64,000 nucleotides of DNA from DASUAS01 sp963809795 (GTDB lineage: Bacteria; Actinomycetota; Acidimicrobiia; IMCC26256; DASPTH01), in the NCBI GenBank assembly GCA_963809795.1, contig CAWELN010000014.1:62001-126000 (forward strand), in the 5' to 3' direction. Positions 25,983 through 34,993 of the stretch are shown here, piece by piece; position 1 is the stretch's first letter; the number at the start of each line of letters is the position of its first letter. Position numbers and translations under genes: made by a program. The notes under the pieces are model-generated. The model did no database searches, was not told where the DNA came from, and saw only the letters and a list, made by a program, of their open reading frames with translations.

Positions 25983-27611
25983 ATGCCGTTCCCCGACTTC
26001 ACCCCGACCGTGCCCGAGCTCGTCGCCACGGCCGCGGCGCGCTTCGGCACCCACACCTACCTGGTCGCCGACGGCGAGCGGCTGAGCTACGCGGCGGCCG
26101 ACGCCCGTTCGGCGGCCCTCGCCCGCGGCCTGCTCGCGGCCGGCATCGGCAAGGGCTCGCGGGTGGGGATCCTGATGCCGAACCGGGTCGACTTCGCGAT
26201 CGCCGCGTTCGCGGCGGCGCGCGTCGGTGCCGTGTTCGTGCCCTTGAACACGTTCTCGCAGACGCGCGAGCTCGGATGGACGATCCGTCACGCCGACCTC
26301 ACCGAGCTCCTCGCCCACCCGCGCTTCCTCACCAACGACTACCTCGAACGTCTCGAAGCGGCGCTGCCCGGCCTCGCCGGCCAGTCGGCCGACGACCGGT
26401 TGGTCCTCGCCGACGCGCCGTTCCTCCGCGCCATCCACGTGTGGGGCGCGTCGGACCGCGCCTGGTCGCGGGGTGACGAGGCGTCGATGGTCGACGCCGG
26501 CGACCGGGCCGGCATCGACGCGGCGTTCCTCGCCCGGGTGGAGGCGTGCGTCGTACCCGCCGACCCGCTGGTCGTCGTGTACAGCTCCGGCAGCACCGCC
26601 GAGCCCAAGGGCGCCATCCACACGCACGGCACCATCGTGCGCCACTCCTGCAACCTGCAGTCGGGGTACCCGATGGGACCCGACGACGTGATCTTCTCGT
26701 CGATGCCGTTCTTCTGGATCGGCGGGTTGGTCACCACGCTGTTCGAGGTGCTCCACCTCGGTGCCACGCTGGTCACGCTGAGCTCGTTCGACGCCGCGAC
26801 CGCGCTCGACCTCATCGAGCAGGAGCACGTCACCATCGCCACCGGCTGGCCGCAACAGGGCAAGACGATGTCGGAGCACCCGTCGTACCCGGCACGCGAC
26901 CTGTCGTCGGTGGTGCGGACGAGCATGCCCGACCTCGTGCCGCCCGACCGTCGACCGCCCGAGGTGAACTCGACCTCGCTCGGCATGACGGAGATGTGCA
27001 GCTCGCACACCCTGTGGGACCAGTACGACCCGCTCCCCGAATCGCGCCGCGGGACCTTCGGCCGGTCGCTGCCCGGGATCAGCCACAAGGTGGTGGACCC
27101 CGAGACCGGCGTGGAGCTGCCGGCGGGTGCGGACGGTGAGCTCTGGGTGCGCGGCTACTCGCTCATGCAGGGGTTGCACCGGCGCGAGCGGGAGGACGTC
27201 TTCGAGCCCGACGGCTGGTACCGCACCGGTGACGCCGGCCACTTCGACGCCGACGGCTGGTTCTACTTCACCGGCCGGCTCGGCGAGATGATCAAGACGC
27301 CCGGCGGCGCCAACGTGACCCCGGCGGAGGTCGAAGGCGCGCTGATGGCCTACCCGGACGTGCTCGAGGCGTACGTCACCGGGATCCCGGCCGCGGGCGG
27401 TGGCCACCTGGTCGTCGGCGCGGTGGTGCCGCGCGGCGGTCACGCGGTCGACGGCGACGAGCTGCGCGCCCGGCTCCGAGCCGACCTGTCGGCGTACAAG
27501 GTCCCGAAGCACCTCTGGGTGTGCGCCAAGTCCGACCTGCCGTTCCTGCAGTCGGGCAAGATCAAGAAGCAGGAGCTGGCCGAGCAGCTCGCGGCGCGCA
27601 TCACACCGTGA
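25983..27611 (+). CDS. Acyl-CoA ligase (ANL family)
   Basis: 542 aa. Motifs: YSSGSTAEPKGAIHTHG (about residues 198-214), a short spacer, NSTSLGMTEMCSSH (about 335), RTGDAGHFDADGWF (about 415), TGRLGEMIKTPGGANV (about 430) and the catalytic lysine in SGKIKKQEL (about 525). It lies 3 nt after the DUF35 gene and is GTGA-coupled to the GMC oxidoreductase. It therefore belongs to a single four-gene unit. It probably regenerates a CoA ester after GMC oxidation or activates the entering acid. Confidence 0.86.
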   Translation: MPFPDFTPTVPELVATAAARFGTHTYLVADGERLSYAAADARSAALARGLLAAGIGKGSRVGILMPNRVDFAIAAFAAARVGAVFVPLNTFSQTRELGWTIRHADLTELLAHPRFLTNDYLERLEAALPGLAGQSADDRLVLADAPFLRAIHVWGASDRAWSRGDEASMVDAGDRAGIDAAFLARVEACVVPADPLVVVYSSGSTAEPKGAIHTHGTIVRHSCNLQSGYPMGPDDVIFSSMPFFWIGGLVTTLFEVLHLGATLVTLSSFDAATALDLIEQEHVTIATGWPQQGKTMSEHPSYPARDLSSVVRTSMPDLVPPDRRPPEVNSTSLGMTEMCSSHTLWDQYDPLPESRRGTFGRSLPGISHKVVDPETGVELPAGADGELWVRGYSLMQGLHRREREDVFEPDGWYRTGDAGHFDADGWFYFTGRLGEMIKTPGGANVTPAEVEGALMAYPDVLEAYVTGIPAAGGGHLVVGAVVPRGGHAVDGDELRARLRADLSAYKVPKHLWVCAKSDLPFLQSGKIKKQELAEQLAARITP

Positions 27612-29665
27612 GCGAGCACGCCGACGTCGTGATCGTCGGCGCCGGGGCGTCGGGCGGCGTCGCCGCCCTCCGCCTGGCGCGTGCGGGCCTGCGCGTCGTG
27701 TGCCTCGAGCAGGGCGACTGGGCGAACCGGGACGACTATCCCGGCGCCGGCCCCGACTGGGAGCTCCTGGCGCGGAAGCAGTGGTCGTCGTCGCCCAACC
27801 TGCGCGCCCGCCCGGCCGACTACCCGCTGGACCTCGACGACTCCGACATGGTGCTCGGCAATTTCAACGGCGTCGGCGGGGGCACGATCCTGTACAACGC
27901 GGTCTGGCCGCGCCTGCTGCCGTCCGACTTCCGCACCGGCACCGACTTCGGGATCGGCGACGACTGGCCGCTGTCGTACGAGGAGCTGTTGCCCCACTAC
28001 GAAGAGACCGATCGCCAGTTCGGTGTGTCCGGCCTCGGTGGCAATCCGGCGTACCCGCCCGGCGCGGATCCACCCCTGCCGCCGCTCCCGATCGGCCGCG
28101 CCGGCCTCGCGCTCGCTCGGGCACACGCGCGACTCGGGTGGCACTGGTGGCCGGAGAACAACGCCATCCTCTCGGCCACGCGCGACGGTCGCCACGCGTG
28201 CGTGCAACGGGGGACGTGCGGTTCGGGGTGCAACGAGGGGGCGAAGGGCTCCACCGATGTCACGCACTGGCCCGGGGCACTGGCGGCCGGTGCGCAGTTG
28301 CGCACCGGCGCGCGCGTGCGGCAGATCGAGATCGATCCGCGCGGTCGGGCCCGCGGCGTGACGTGGCTCGATGCCGACGGGCGTGAGACCTTCCAGGGTG
28401 CCGACGTCGTGCTCTGCGCCGCGAACGGCATCGGCACCGCCCGCCTGCTGCTGCTGTCGGCCCATCCGGGCGCGCCGGACGGCCTGGCCAATTCGTCGGG
28501 GCTCGTCGGTCGTCGGCTCATGGTGCACCCGGGCGCGATGGTCGAGGGCTACTTCGACGACGACCTGCGCAGCTGGCAGGGCCACTTCGGCGGGCAGATC
28601 CAGTCGCTCGAGTTCGGCGGCACCGACCCCGGCCGCGGGTTCGTGGGCGGCACCCGCTGGAGCCTCACGCCCACGGGGGGACCGCTCGCGGTCGCGTTCG
28701 GCTTGCGCGGCCGTCCGCCGCTCGGCGCCGACCACCACCGCCACATGCGCAGCCGCTTCGGCCGGGGCGCGCGTTGGGTCGTGCTGTGCGAGGACCTCCC
28801 CGACCCGGGGAACCGGGTGGAGCTCTCGGCCACGCTGGTGGACGGCGACGGCATCCCCGCACCCAAGGTCACCTACCGCATCAGCGACGACGCCCGCCGG
28901 GCCACCGAGTGGAGCATCGAGCGGGCCACGCACTCGCTCACCGAGGCCGGCGCGCACACGGTCGAGGCGGTGGCGATGCGCAACAACAGCCACCTGCTCG
29001 GCACCGCCCGCATGGGCGACGAGCGCGACACGTCGGTGGTCGACCGGTGGGGCGTCGCCCACGACGTGCGCAACCTCGCGATCGTCGACGGCAGCGTCTT
29101 CGTGACCGTCGGCGCGGCCAATCCGACCAGCACGATCTCCGCGCTCGCGCTCCGCGCCGTCGACCACCTCCTCACCCACCGCGCCGACGTGCCGGTACCC
29201 GAGCCGGCGCGGCATTTCGCCACGCGCGATCACGCGCCCGGGAGGGGCGCCGCGTCGGCACCGGTCGCGCTGCGGCCCGCGGTCGGCGACGCGGCGCGCG
29301 ACCGCGTGCGCGTGCTGGCTCGCTTCCTCGTCCCGGCCGACGACCGCATGCCCGCCGCCGACGACATCGGTGTGGCGGGCGACCTGCTCGACCGCGTGCT
29401 CGACGTCCGCCCCGACCTCGTCGCCCCCCTGCTGCGCGCCGTCGACCGGGACGTCGACGATCCCGGCGCCCGGCTGGAGGTGCTGCGCACGACGGATGCA
29501 CCGGCGTACCGCGCACTGGTCCTGGTGGTGCTGGCCGCCTACTACCGCGCGCCCGACGTCCGGGCGCGCCTGGGCTACCCGGGGCAGGAGGCCACGCCGG
29601 TCGGTCGGTTCGAGTTCCCGGAGTACCTGAGCGAGGGATTGCTGGACCACCTGGTCGCGCGGTAG
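27608..29665 (+). CDS. GMC oxidoreductase fused to gluconate-dehydrogenase subunit-3-like domain
   Basis: 685 aa. The FAD-binding GMC core spans about 1-540, with VVIVGAGASGGVAALRLA (about 7-24), a substrate-side CGSGCNEGAK segment, HLLGTARMGD (about 462) and the C-terminal VGAANPTSTIS (about 500). From about 560 to 685 follows a helical domain, ARFLVPADDRMPAAD ... AYYRAPDVRARLGYPGQ. This matches my recollection of the small subunit family of membrane gluconate 2-dehydrogenase. Normally that is a separate Tat-exported protein. Here it is fused, and no signal peptide is visible. GTG 27608 is GTGA-coupled to the ligase. It oxidises an alcohol, with a cytochrome or quinone as possible acceptor. 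Confidence 0.82.
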   Translation: MSEHADVVIVGAGASGGVAALRLARAGLRVVCLEQGDWANRDDYPGAGPDWELLARKQWSSSPNLRARPADYPLDLDDSDMVLGNFNGVGGGTILYNAVWPRLLPSDFRTGTDFGIGDDWPLSYEELLPHYEETDRQFGVSGLGGNPAYPPGADPPLPPLPIGRAGLALARAHARLGWHWWPENNAILSATRDGRHACVQRGTCGSGCNEGAKGSTDVTHWPGALAAGAQLRTGARVRQIEIDPRGRARGVTWLDADGRETFQGADVVLCAANGIGTARLLLLSAHPGAPDGLANSSGLVGRRLMVHPGAMVEGYFDDDLRSWQGHFGGQIQSLEFGGTDPGRGFVGGTRWSLTPTGGPLAVAFGLRGRPPLGADHHRHMRSRFGRGARWVVLCEDLPDPGNRVELSATLVDGDGIPAPKVTYRISDDARRATEWSIERATHSLTEAGAHTVEAVAMRNNSHLLGTARMGDERDTSVVDRWGVAHDVRNLAIVDGSVFVTVGAANPTSTISALALRAVDHLLTHRADVPVPEPARHFATRDHAPGRGAASAPVALRPAVGDAARDRVRVLARFLVPADDRMPAADDIGVAGDLLDRVLDVRPDLVAPLLRAVDRDVDDPGARLEVLRTTDAPAYRALVLVVLAAYYRAPDVRARLGYPGQEATPVGRFEFPEYLSEGLLDHLVAR

Positions 29666-29675
29666 GCACGTCGGT

Positions 29676-30890
29676 ATGAGCGACACCCGCCACCCCACCG
29701 TCACCGAGGCCGGACCGGTCCACGACCAGCGCGAGATCGACGCGGTCGTGCGCGTCCTCCAGGCCCCCGGGCGCCTCGCCATCGGTCCCGAGGTGGCCGA
29801 GTTCGAGCGGCGGGGCGCCGAGCTGCTGGCGAAGCAGCACGCGGTGATGGTGAACAGCGGCACGTCCGCCCTGTGGCTGGCCGTCGACCTGCTCGGGTGC
29901 GAGCCCGGCGACGAGGTGATCACGTCGCCGCTCACCTTCTCCAGCGACATCGCGCCGCTCGTGCGCAACGGCATCGTCCCCGCGTTCGTCGACGTGGAGC
30001 CGGACACGCTGCAGATCGACGTCACGAAGATCGAGGCCATGATCGGCTCGCGCACCAAGGCCATCCTCACTCCCAACCTCGTGGGCAACTGCCCCGACTG
30101 GGACGCGATCCGCGAGATCGCCGACCGGCACGGGTTGCTCGTGGTCGAAGACAGCTGCGACGTCCTCGACTCGTACCTCCGCGGCTCGCGCACCGGCACG
30201 CGCTCCGACATCTCGGTCACGAGCTTCGCCCGGGGTCACTCGATCACGGCCGCGAGCAACGGCGGCATGATCGCGGTCGACGACCCCGAGTGGTTCGACC
30301 AGACGCTCGTGCGCCGGCGGTGGGGTCGTCACAGCGAGCGGTACCTGTTCGGCAGCAAGCAGGGCGACGACGACCGCTTCGGCCGGCTGGCCGACGGCAC
30401 GCCGTACGACATGGTGTTCCTGTTCGAGGACACCGGGTACAACTTCGAACCCTCGGAGATCGGTGCCGCGTACGGGAACGTGCAGCTCGAGCGGCTCGCC
30501 GAGTTCAACCAGCGACGGCGCGACAACTTCGCCCGCCTCGACGAGGTGGTCGCGCAGCACGAGGACACCGTGGTGCGCGCCCGCACGACCTCCGAGGTCG
30601 AGACGACCTGGATGCGGTTCCCCTTCCTGCTCCAGGACGACATCGACCGCTCGGCGATGCAGGAGTTCCTGCTCGAGCGGGGCATCCCGTCCCGCATGGT
30701 CTGGACCGGCAACATCCTGCGCCAGCCGGGGTTCGCCGACATCGCCCACCGGGCGCCCGACGACGGGCTGCCCAACGCCGACCGGGTGATGGACCGCGGC
30801 CTCACGCTCCCCTCCCACCACGGCCTCTCCAGCGACGCGGTGGGGCACATCGCCGCGTCGCTGTCCGACTTCCTGCACACCGTCGAGTGA
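29676..30890 (+). CDS. RfbH/ColD-like PLP-dependent 3-dehydrase (DegT/DnrJ family)
   Basis: A 404-aa aspartate-aminotransferase-fold protein. SGTSALWLAVD (about 61) binds the cofactor phosphate, and VVEDSCDVLDS (D159) contacts the pyridine nitrogen. Where DegT aminotransferases have the Schiff-base lysine, this protein has His188 in SFARGHSIT. The RfbH/ColD signature GIPSRMVWTGNILRQPGF (about 335-352) is also present. ColD and RfbH remove a sugar 3-hydroxyl with a PLP/PMP cofactor. The neighbours are GMC, ligase and amidohydrolase genes, not sugar nucleotide genes. An elimination on a non-sugar hydroxy compound is therefore possible. It starts 10 nt after the GMC stop. Confidence 0.8.
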   Translation: MSDTRHPTVTEAGPVHDQREIDAVVRVLQAPGRLAIGPEVAEFERRGAELLAKQHAVMVNSGTSALWLAVDLLGCEPGDEVITSPLTFSSDIAPLVRNGIVPAFVDVEPDTLQIDVTKIEAMIGSRTKAILTPNLVGNCPDWDAIREIADRHGLLVVEDSCDVLDSYLRGSRTGTRSDISVTSFARGHSITAASNGGMIAVDDPEWFDQTLVRRRWGRHSERYLFGSKQGDDDRFGRLADGTPYDMVFLFEDTGYNFEPSEIGAAYGNVQLERLAEFNQRRRDNFARLDEVVAQHEDTVVRARTTSEVETTWMRFPFLLQDDIDRSAMQEFLLERGIPSRMVWTGNILRQPGFADIAHRAPDDGLPNADRVMDRGLTLPSHHGLSSDAVGHIAASLSDFLHTVE

Positions 30891-30895
30891 CCCGA

Positions 30896-30901
30896 TAGGT
30901 T
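30896..30901 (+). promoter_or_regulatory. -10 box upstream of amidohydrolase
   Basis: TAGGTT follows the stop of the PLP enzyme. Transcription from it would start just before the operator-like element at 30914-30932, so a bound repressor could block the complex. The -35 region is weak. Confidence 0.35.
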
Positions 30902-30913
30902 TGTCTCCGCTCT

Positions 30914-30932
30914 ACGAGAGACACGTTTCCGA
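30914..30932 (+). promoter_or_regulatory. Operator-like element E
   Basis: ACGAGAGACACGTTTCCGA, read in the direction of the downstream amidohydrolase, resembles GCAAGAGTGTGATTTCCGA (minus strand of 43887-43905). The shared core is C-AGAG---(4)-GTTTCCGA or ATTTCCGA. It lies 20 nt before GTG 30952. Confidence 0.4.
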
Positions 30933-30951
30933 CATCACCGAGGAGCGCATC

Positions 30952-32163
30952 GTGGACTACATGTTCGTCGACGCCGACAACCACTACTACGAGGCCGAGG
31001 ACGCGTTCTTCCGCCACGGCGACGAGGACGTGAAGCGGTACGTGCGCTGGGTCAGCGAGGGCAAGCGCCGCTACATGGTGTTCGGCACGACGATGATCGG
31101 CCTGGCCAACACCAGCGTGCCGAACCCGACCTTCGACCCGATCGCGAAGCCGGGCGCGTTCCACGCGCGCCTGAAGGAGCTGCAGGACCGCACCAGCGGG
31201 GTGACGGGCCTCCCGTTGACCGACATGCACAAGGCGTACGGCCAACTCGAGCACATCCCGGAGGGATACCGGGTCAACCACGCGCGCATCGACATGATCG
31301 ACGAGCAGAACGTCGAGCGGTGCCTGCTCTTCCCGACCCTCGGTGACTGCGTGGAGGGCCTGATGCACGACAACGTGCCGATGGCCTACAAGGTGTTCCA
31401 CGCGTTCAACCTCTGGCTGGAGGAGGACTGGGGCTACGCGTACCGCGACCGCCTGTACGCGCCGCCCTACATCCCGATGCTCGATCCCGACCTGGCCGCC
31501 GCCGAGCTCGAGTACCTGCTCGGAAAGGGCGTGAAGGCGATCTCGTTGCGACCCGGTCCGGCCAACGGCCGGTCGCCCGCCGACCCGGCCTGGGACCGCT
31601 TCTGGTCGCTGATGAACGAGAGCGGCACGCTCGCCGCGTACCACGGCTACGGCGGCACGACGAAGTACAGCGAGGCGTTCGACCGGATGTGGGGGCAGTC
31701 GAAGGCCGACGAGGGCTACAACGCCGCCCTCGGGCAGGCGCTCACGTCGGATCGCGGGATCCTCGAGACGACCGTCGCGCTCGTGCTCGGCAACCTGTTC
31801 GGCCGGTTCCCGAACGTGCGGATCGCCAGCATCGAGCTCGGCTGCGCGTGGACGCCGTACGCGCTCCACATGGTCGACCATGCCGGCTCGCTGCTCGAGC
31901 GGCGCATCACCGCGTTCGGCCAGACGATGCAGGACCTGCCGTCCGACGTCTTCAAGGAGCACATCTACATCTCGCCGTTCCCCGAGGAGGACGTCGTCGG
32001 CCTCACCGAGCTCATCGGCGTCGACCGGGTGCTCATGGGCTCCGATTGGCCCCACCCCGAGGGCAACATCATGCCGGGCGACTTCGCCGACAGCATCCAG
32101 AAGCTGCCGGAGGCCGACATCAAGAAGATCATGCGCGACAACCTCCTCGCCCTCCTCCAGTAG
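30952..32163 (+). CDS. Amidohydrolase family protein
   Basis: A 403-aa amidohydrolase_2-type TIM barrel. Metal motifs: DADNHYYE (about residue 7), YHGYGGT (about 230) and GSDWPHPEG (about 363). GTG 30952 was chosen because GAGGAG lies 6 nt before it and the residues from here align with the paralogue at 50920 (WDADNHLYE). An open frame extends to 30901 without similarity. It is close in style to the 50920 protein, both with the NP(T)(Y/F) segment near residue 55. It probably hydrolyses or decarboxylates a cyclic intermediate. It is followed 12 nt later by a DapB-like reductase gene. Confidence 0.82.
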   Translation: MDYMFVDADNHYYEAEDAFFRHGDEDVKRYVRWVSEGKRRYMVFGTTMIGLANTSVPNPTFDPIAKPGAFHARLKELQDRTSGVTGLPLTDMHKAYGQLEHIPEGYRVNHARIDMIDEQNVERCLLFPTLGDCVEGLMHDNVPMAYKVFHAFNLWLEEDWGYAYRDRLYAPPYIPMLDPDLAAAELEYLLGKGVKAISLRPGPANGRSPADPAWDRFWSLMNESGTLAAYHGYGGTTKYSEAFDRMWGQSKADEGYNAALGQALTSDRGILETTVALVLGNLFGRFPNVRIASIELGCAWTPYALHMVDHAGSLLERRITAFGQTMQDLPSDVFKEHIYISPFPEEDVVGLTELIGVDRVLMGSDWPHPEGNIMPGDFADSIQKLPEADIKKIMRDNLLALLQ

Positions 32164-32175
32164 CCGGGGGCGGCG

Positions 32176-33255
32176 GTGGCACGGGTCGTGCTGTGGGGGC
32201 CCGGCCAGATCGGCATCGGGGCACTCCGGGCGACCATCCAACACCCCGGGCTGGAGCTCGCGGGCCTCGTCGTGCACAGCGAGGCGAAGGAGGGGCGCGA
32301 CGCCGGCGACCTGTGCGGGCTCCCGCCGACCGGCGTGATCGCCACGCGCGACATCGACCGCGCGCTCGCCACCGACGCCGACGTCGTGGCGTACTTCGCG
32401 AGCAGCGACTACCGCTACCGCGAGGCTGCCGACGACATCGCCCGCTGCCTGCGGGCGGGCCGCGACGTGGTCACGACGTCGTTGGTGTCGTTCTGCTGGC
32501 CCCCGGCGGCCGAGCCCGACCTGCGCGAGCTGCTCGAGGACGCGTGCGCCGCCGGTGGTACCACGCTCTTCAACAGCGGCATCGAGCCGGGGTGGATCAA
32601 CGACCTCGTGCCGTTCGCGTTCAGCAGCACCTGCGCGCGCATCGACAAGATCACGATGCAGGAGATCCTCGACTACTCGACGATCGCGCAACCGCACATC
32701 ATGTACGACTTCATGGGCTTCGCCCATGCCCCCGACGCGGTCACGCCGCTGCACGAACCGGGGCGGCTGAACCGCCTCTGGGCGCCGGTCGTCTGGGGTC
32801 TCGCGGCCGGGTTGGGGCTCACCCTCGACGGCGTCGAGGACACGCTGGAGCAGTGGATCGCGCCCGAGTCGTACGAGACCGCGTCGGGACCGCTGCCCGC
32901 CGGCACCGTCGGCGGGATGCGCTTCCGCCTGGTCGGGATCGCCGGCGGCGAGGAGCGGATCGTGCTGGAGCACATCACCCGCATGGGCGACCACAGCGGC
33001 CCCGACTGGCCGCGGCACCCCTCCCCGCTCGGCGGCTACCGGGTGATCCTGGAGGGCATGCCCACCTACACCGTCGACATCGAGATGCACGGCCGCGGCA
33101 GCAACCTGCGCGGCCTGAGCTTCGCGACCTTCATGCGTCCGCTCAACGCCATCCCCGCGGTGGTCGCGGCGCCGCCGGGGATCATGTCCGCCCACGACCT
33201 CCCGATGGTCACCGGCGTGATGACCGGCGCCCAGTGGACGGGCGTGCTCGCCTGA
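32176..33255 (+). CDS. DapB-like NAD(P)H-dependent dehydrogenase (diaminopentanoate dehydrogenase type)
   Basis: 359 aa. The N-terminal Rossmann fold starts with RVVLWGPGQIGIGALRAT (about 3-20), and AYFASSDYRYRE lies at about 75. A C-terminal dihydrodipicolinate-reductase-like domain contains NSGIEPGWINDL (about 132) and a long beta region. Such proteins form a family named after 2,4-diaminopentanoate dehydrogenase, but many members have no known substrate. GTG 32176 lies 12 nt after the amidohydrolase stop, so co-transcription is likely. It could oxidise an amine or reduce a double bond or imine. Which one is open. Confidence 0.75.
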   Translation: MARVVLWGPGQIGIGALRATIQHPGLELAGLVVHSEAKEGRDAGDLCGLPPTGVIATRDIDRALATDADVVAYFASSDYRYREAADDIARCLRAGRDVVTTSLVSFCWPPAAEPDLRELLEDACAAGGTTLFNSGIEPGWINDLVPFAFSSTCARIDKITMQEILDYSTIAQPHIMYDFMGFAHAPDAVTPLHEPGRLNRLWAPVVWGLAAGLGLTLDGVEDTLEQWIAPESYETASGPLPAGTVGGMRFRLVGIAGGEERIVLEHITRMGDHSGPDWPRHPSPLGGYRVILEGMPTYTVDIEMHGRGSNLRGLSFATFMRPLNAIPAVVAAPPGIMSAHDLPMVTGVMTGAQWTGVLA

Positions 33256-33324
33256 CCCACGGTCAGTGGCGGCGTCGAGCGCGGCGGCACCAACGAGTGA
33301 CGCAGTCGCTCGTTCGTCATCACC

Positions 33325-33549
33325 GTGAATTGCGTGTGCCCGGTCTCGGTGCGCCACCACACCCCGGGGCTCGACGATCCCGAGACCCTGGCGCGGTTCG
33401 AGCGGGGGTTCGCCCGCCAGCCGGTGCCGCGTGACGGCCGGCTCGAGGACGACATCGCACCCGTCGTCGGGTTCCTGCTCTCCGACGCGAGCGCGTACGT
33501 GACCGGTCAGACGCTGATGGCCGACGGCGGCCGGATCATGCTCCGGTGA
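33325..33549 (+). pseudogene. SDR C-terminal fragment
   Basis: This 74-codon stretch encodes only the last quarter of a short-chain dehydrogenase. VNCVCPVSV corresponds to the (I)NVNAIAPG strand. VVGFLLSDASAYVTGQTLMADGG is the usual SDR ending (given as location, residues about 47-70). The cofactor motif, NNAG and YxxxK are absent, and I find no matching N-terminal part in any frame between 33256 and 33325. It is a remnant of a deleted gene, so a deletion or recombination junction lies near 33256-33325. An intact SDR follows at 33645. Confidence 0.75.
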
Positions 33550-33644
33550 GCTCCGCTCGAGGTCGTCGATCGCGGGCCGCGACGACGACAACTACGCTTC
33601 CCGAGCCGCGAGCAGTGCGACGAAGGTCCGGGAGAGGTCGTTCG

Positions 33645-34424
33645 GTGACACTCGACGGCAAGACGATCGTCGTCACGGGAAGCGGCGCCGGCCTGGGGCG
33701 GGCAGTGGCCGCGCACGTGCTGCGCGACGGCGGCAACGCGGTGCTCGCGGCGCGCGACGGCTCGGCGCTCGAGGACCTGGCGCGCGGCCTCGATCCATCC
33801 GGTGAGCACGTCGGTGCTCGGGCGACCGACATCGGCGACGCCGACCAGTGCCGGGACCTCGCGGCCTTCGCGACCGACCGCTTCGGCTCCGTCGACGGCG
33901 TCGTGCAGATCGCGGCGCAGGAGGTGGTAGGCGGTCTGGGCGCGACCACGGATGACGACTGGCGCGCGGTGCTCGACACCAACGTCCTCGGCACCGTGCA
34001 CGTGATGTCGGCGATGACCGAGGTGATGAACGGCGCCGGCGGCTCGATCGTGCTCATCGGCTCGCAGACCTTCCGCGTCTCGAACGGCGCGATGCAGCAG
34101 ACGGCCTACGCGGCCTCCAAAGGCGCGCTGCACTCGGCGATGTTCCATGCCGCGTGGGAGCTCGGACCCCGGCGGATCCGGGTCAACATGGTGGTGCCCT
34201 CGTGGATGTGGGGTCCGGCCGTCCAGCAGTTCGTGCGCACCAGCGCCCAGCGGCGCGGTGTCGACGAGGAGGTGGTCACCGCGCCGATCAAGCGGGCGAT
34301 GCCGCTCGGGGAGATCCCCACTGTGGACGACGTCGCCGAGGCGGTCGTGTTCCTCTCGTCGGACCGCGCCCGCATGATCACCGGACAGACCCTCTTCGTC
34401 AACGCCGGGAACCACATGACATGA
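33645..34424 (+). CDS. SDR family oxidoreductase
   Basis: 259 aa. TGSGAGLGRAVA (about residue 11), a catalytic serine in LIGSQTF and YAASKGAL (about 152) mark a classical SDR. The usual NNAG is replaced by QIAAQE, a deviation at a structural strand. It ends in TLFVNAGNHM rather than the common DGG tail. GTG 33645 has GGGAGAGG upstream. The open frame runs back to 33546 without similarity. It is ATGA-coupled to the gamma subunit of the 2-oxoacid:ferredoxin oxidoreductase and so starts that operon. Confidence 0.82.
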   Translation: MTLDGKTIVVTGSGAGLGRAVAAHVLRDGGNAVLAARDGSALEDLARGLDPSGEHVGARATDIGDADQCRDLAAFATDRFGSVDGVVQIAAQEVVGGLGATTDDDWRAVLDTNVLGTVHVMSAMTEVMNGAGGSIVLIGSQTFRVSNGAMQQTAYAASKGALHSAMFHAAWELGPRRIRVNMVVPSWMWGPAVQQFVRTSAQRRGVDEEVVTAPIKRAMPLGEIPTVDDVAEAVVFLSSDRARMITGQTLFVNAGNHMT

Positions 34425-34993
34425 GTCGTGCACCCGACCCCCGGCGCGACGTGATCCTCACCGGGATCGGCGGGCAAGGGGTGCAGCTCTGCGCCAAGGT
34501 CCTCGCCCAGGCCGGCGTCGCCGACGGCCACCACGTGATGTTGAGCTCGTACTTCGGCGGGGAGATGCGGGGCGGGCGCACCGAGGCCACGGTCGTGGTG
34601 CGGGACGCGCCCATCGTCGACCTGCCACCCATCGTGCCCCGCCTCGACGCGGTGATCGTGCTGCACGCCGCGTTCCTCGGCGACGCCACGCCGCGGCTGA
34701 TCGACGAGCCGCTCGTGGTCGCCGATGCGTGGACGTGGCCCGAGAGCGACGCCACCGCGGTGCGGGTGCCGGCGCGCGAGATCGCCGCCGACCTGGGCGC
34801 ACCGGTCGCGGCCGGCCTCGTGCTGGTGGGCGCGTTCGCCGCGTTGACCGGAGTGGCCGGCGCCGACGCGCTCGAGGCCGCGGTGCACCATCTCGTCCCG
34901 GCGCACCGGGCCGCCGCCATCCAGTCGAACCTGGCCGCGCTGGCGGCGGGAGCCGACTCGGTCCGCGGCACGGCGGTGGAGATCACCCGGTGA
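34421..34993 (+). CDS. 2-oxoacid:ferredoxin oxidoreductase, gamma subunit
   Basis: A 190-aa protein with the gamma-subunit signature DVILTGIGGQGVQLCAKVLA (about 10-29) and SYFGGEMRGGRTEATVVV (about 43-60). In 2-oxoacid:acceptor oxidoreductases this subunit or domain helps bind CoA. ATG 34421 overlaps the SDR stop (ATGA), and the delta subunit follows with GTGA. The gamma-delta-alpha-beta order is like archaeal and thermophile por/vor operons. Actinobacteria more often have a fused two-subunit Kor enzyme. Confidence 0.85.
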   Translation: MSRAPDPRRDVILTGIGGQGVQLCAKVLAQAGVADGHHVMLSSYFGGEMRGGRTEATVVVRDAPIVDLPPIVPRLDAVIVLHAAFLGDATPRLIDEPLVVADAWTWPESDATAVRVPAREIAADLGAPVAAGLVLVGAFAALTGVAGADALEAAVHHLVPAHRAAAIQSNLAALAAGADSVRGTAVEITR

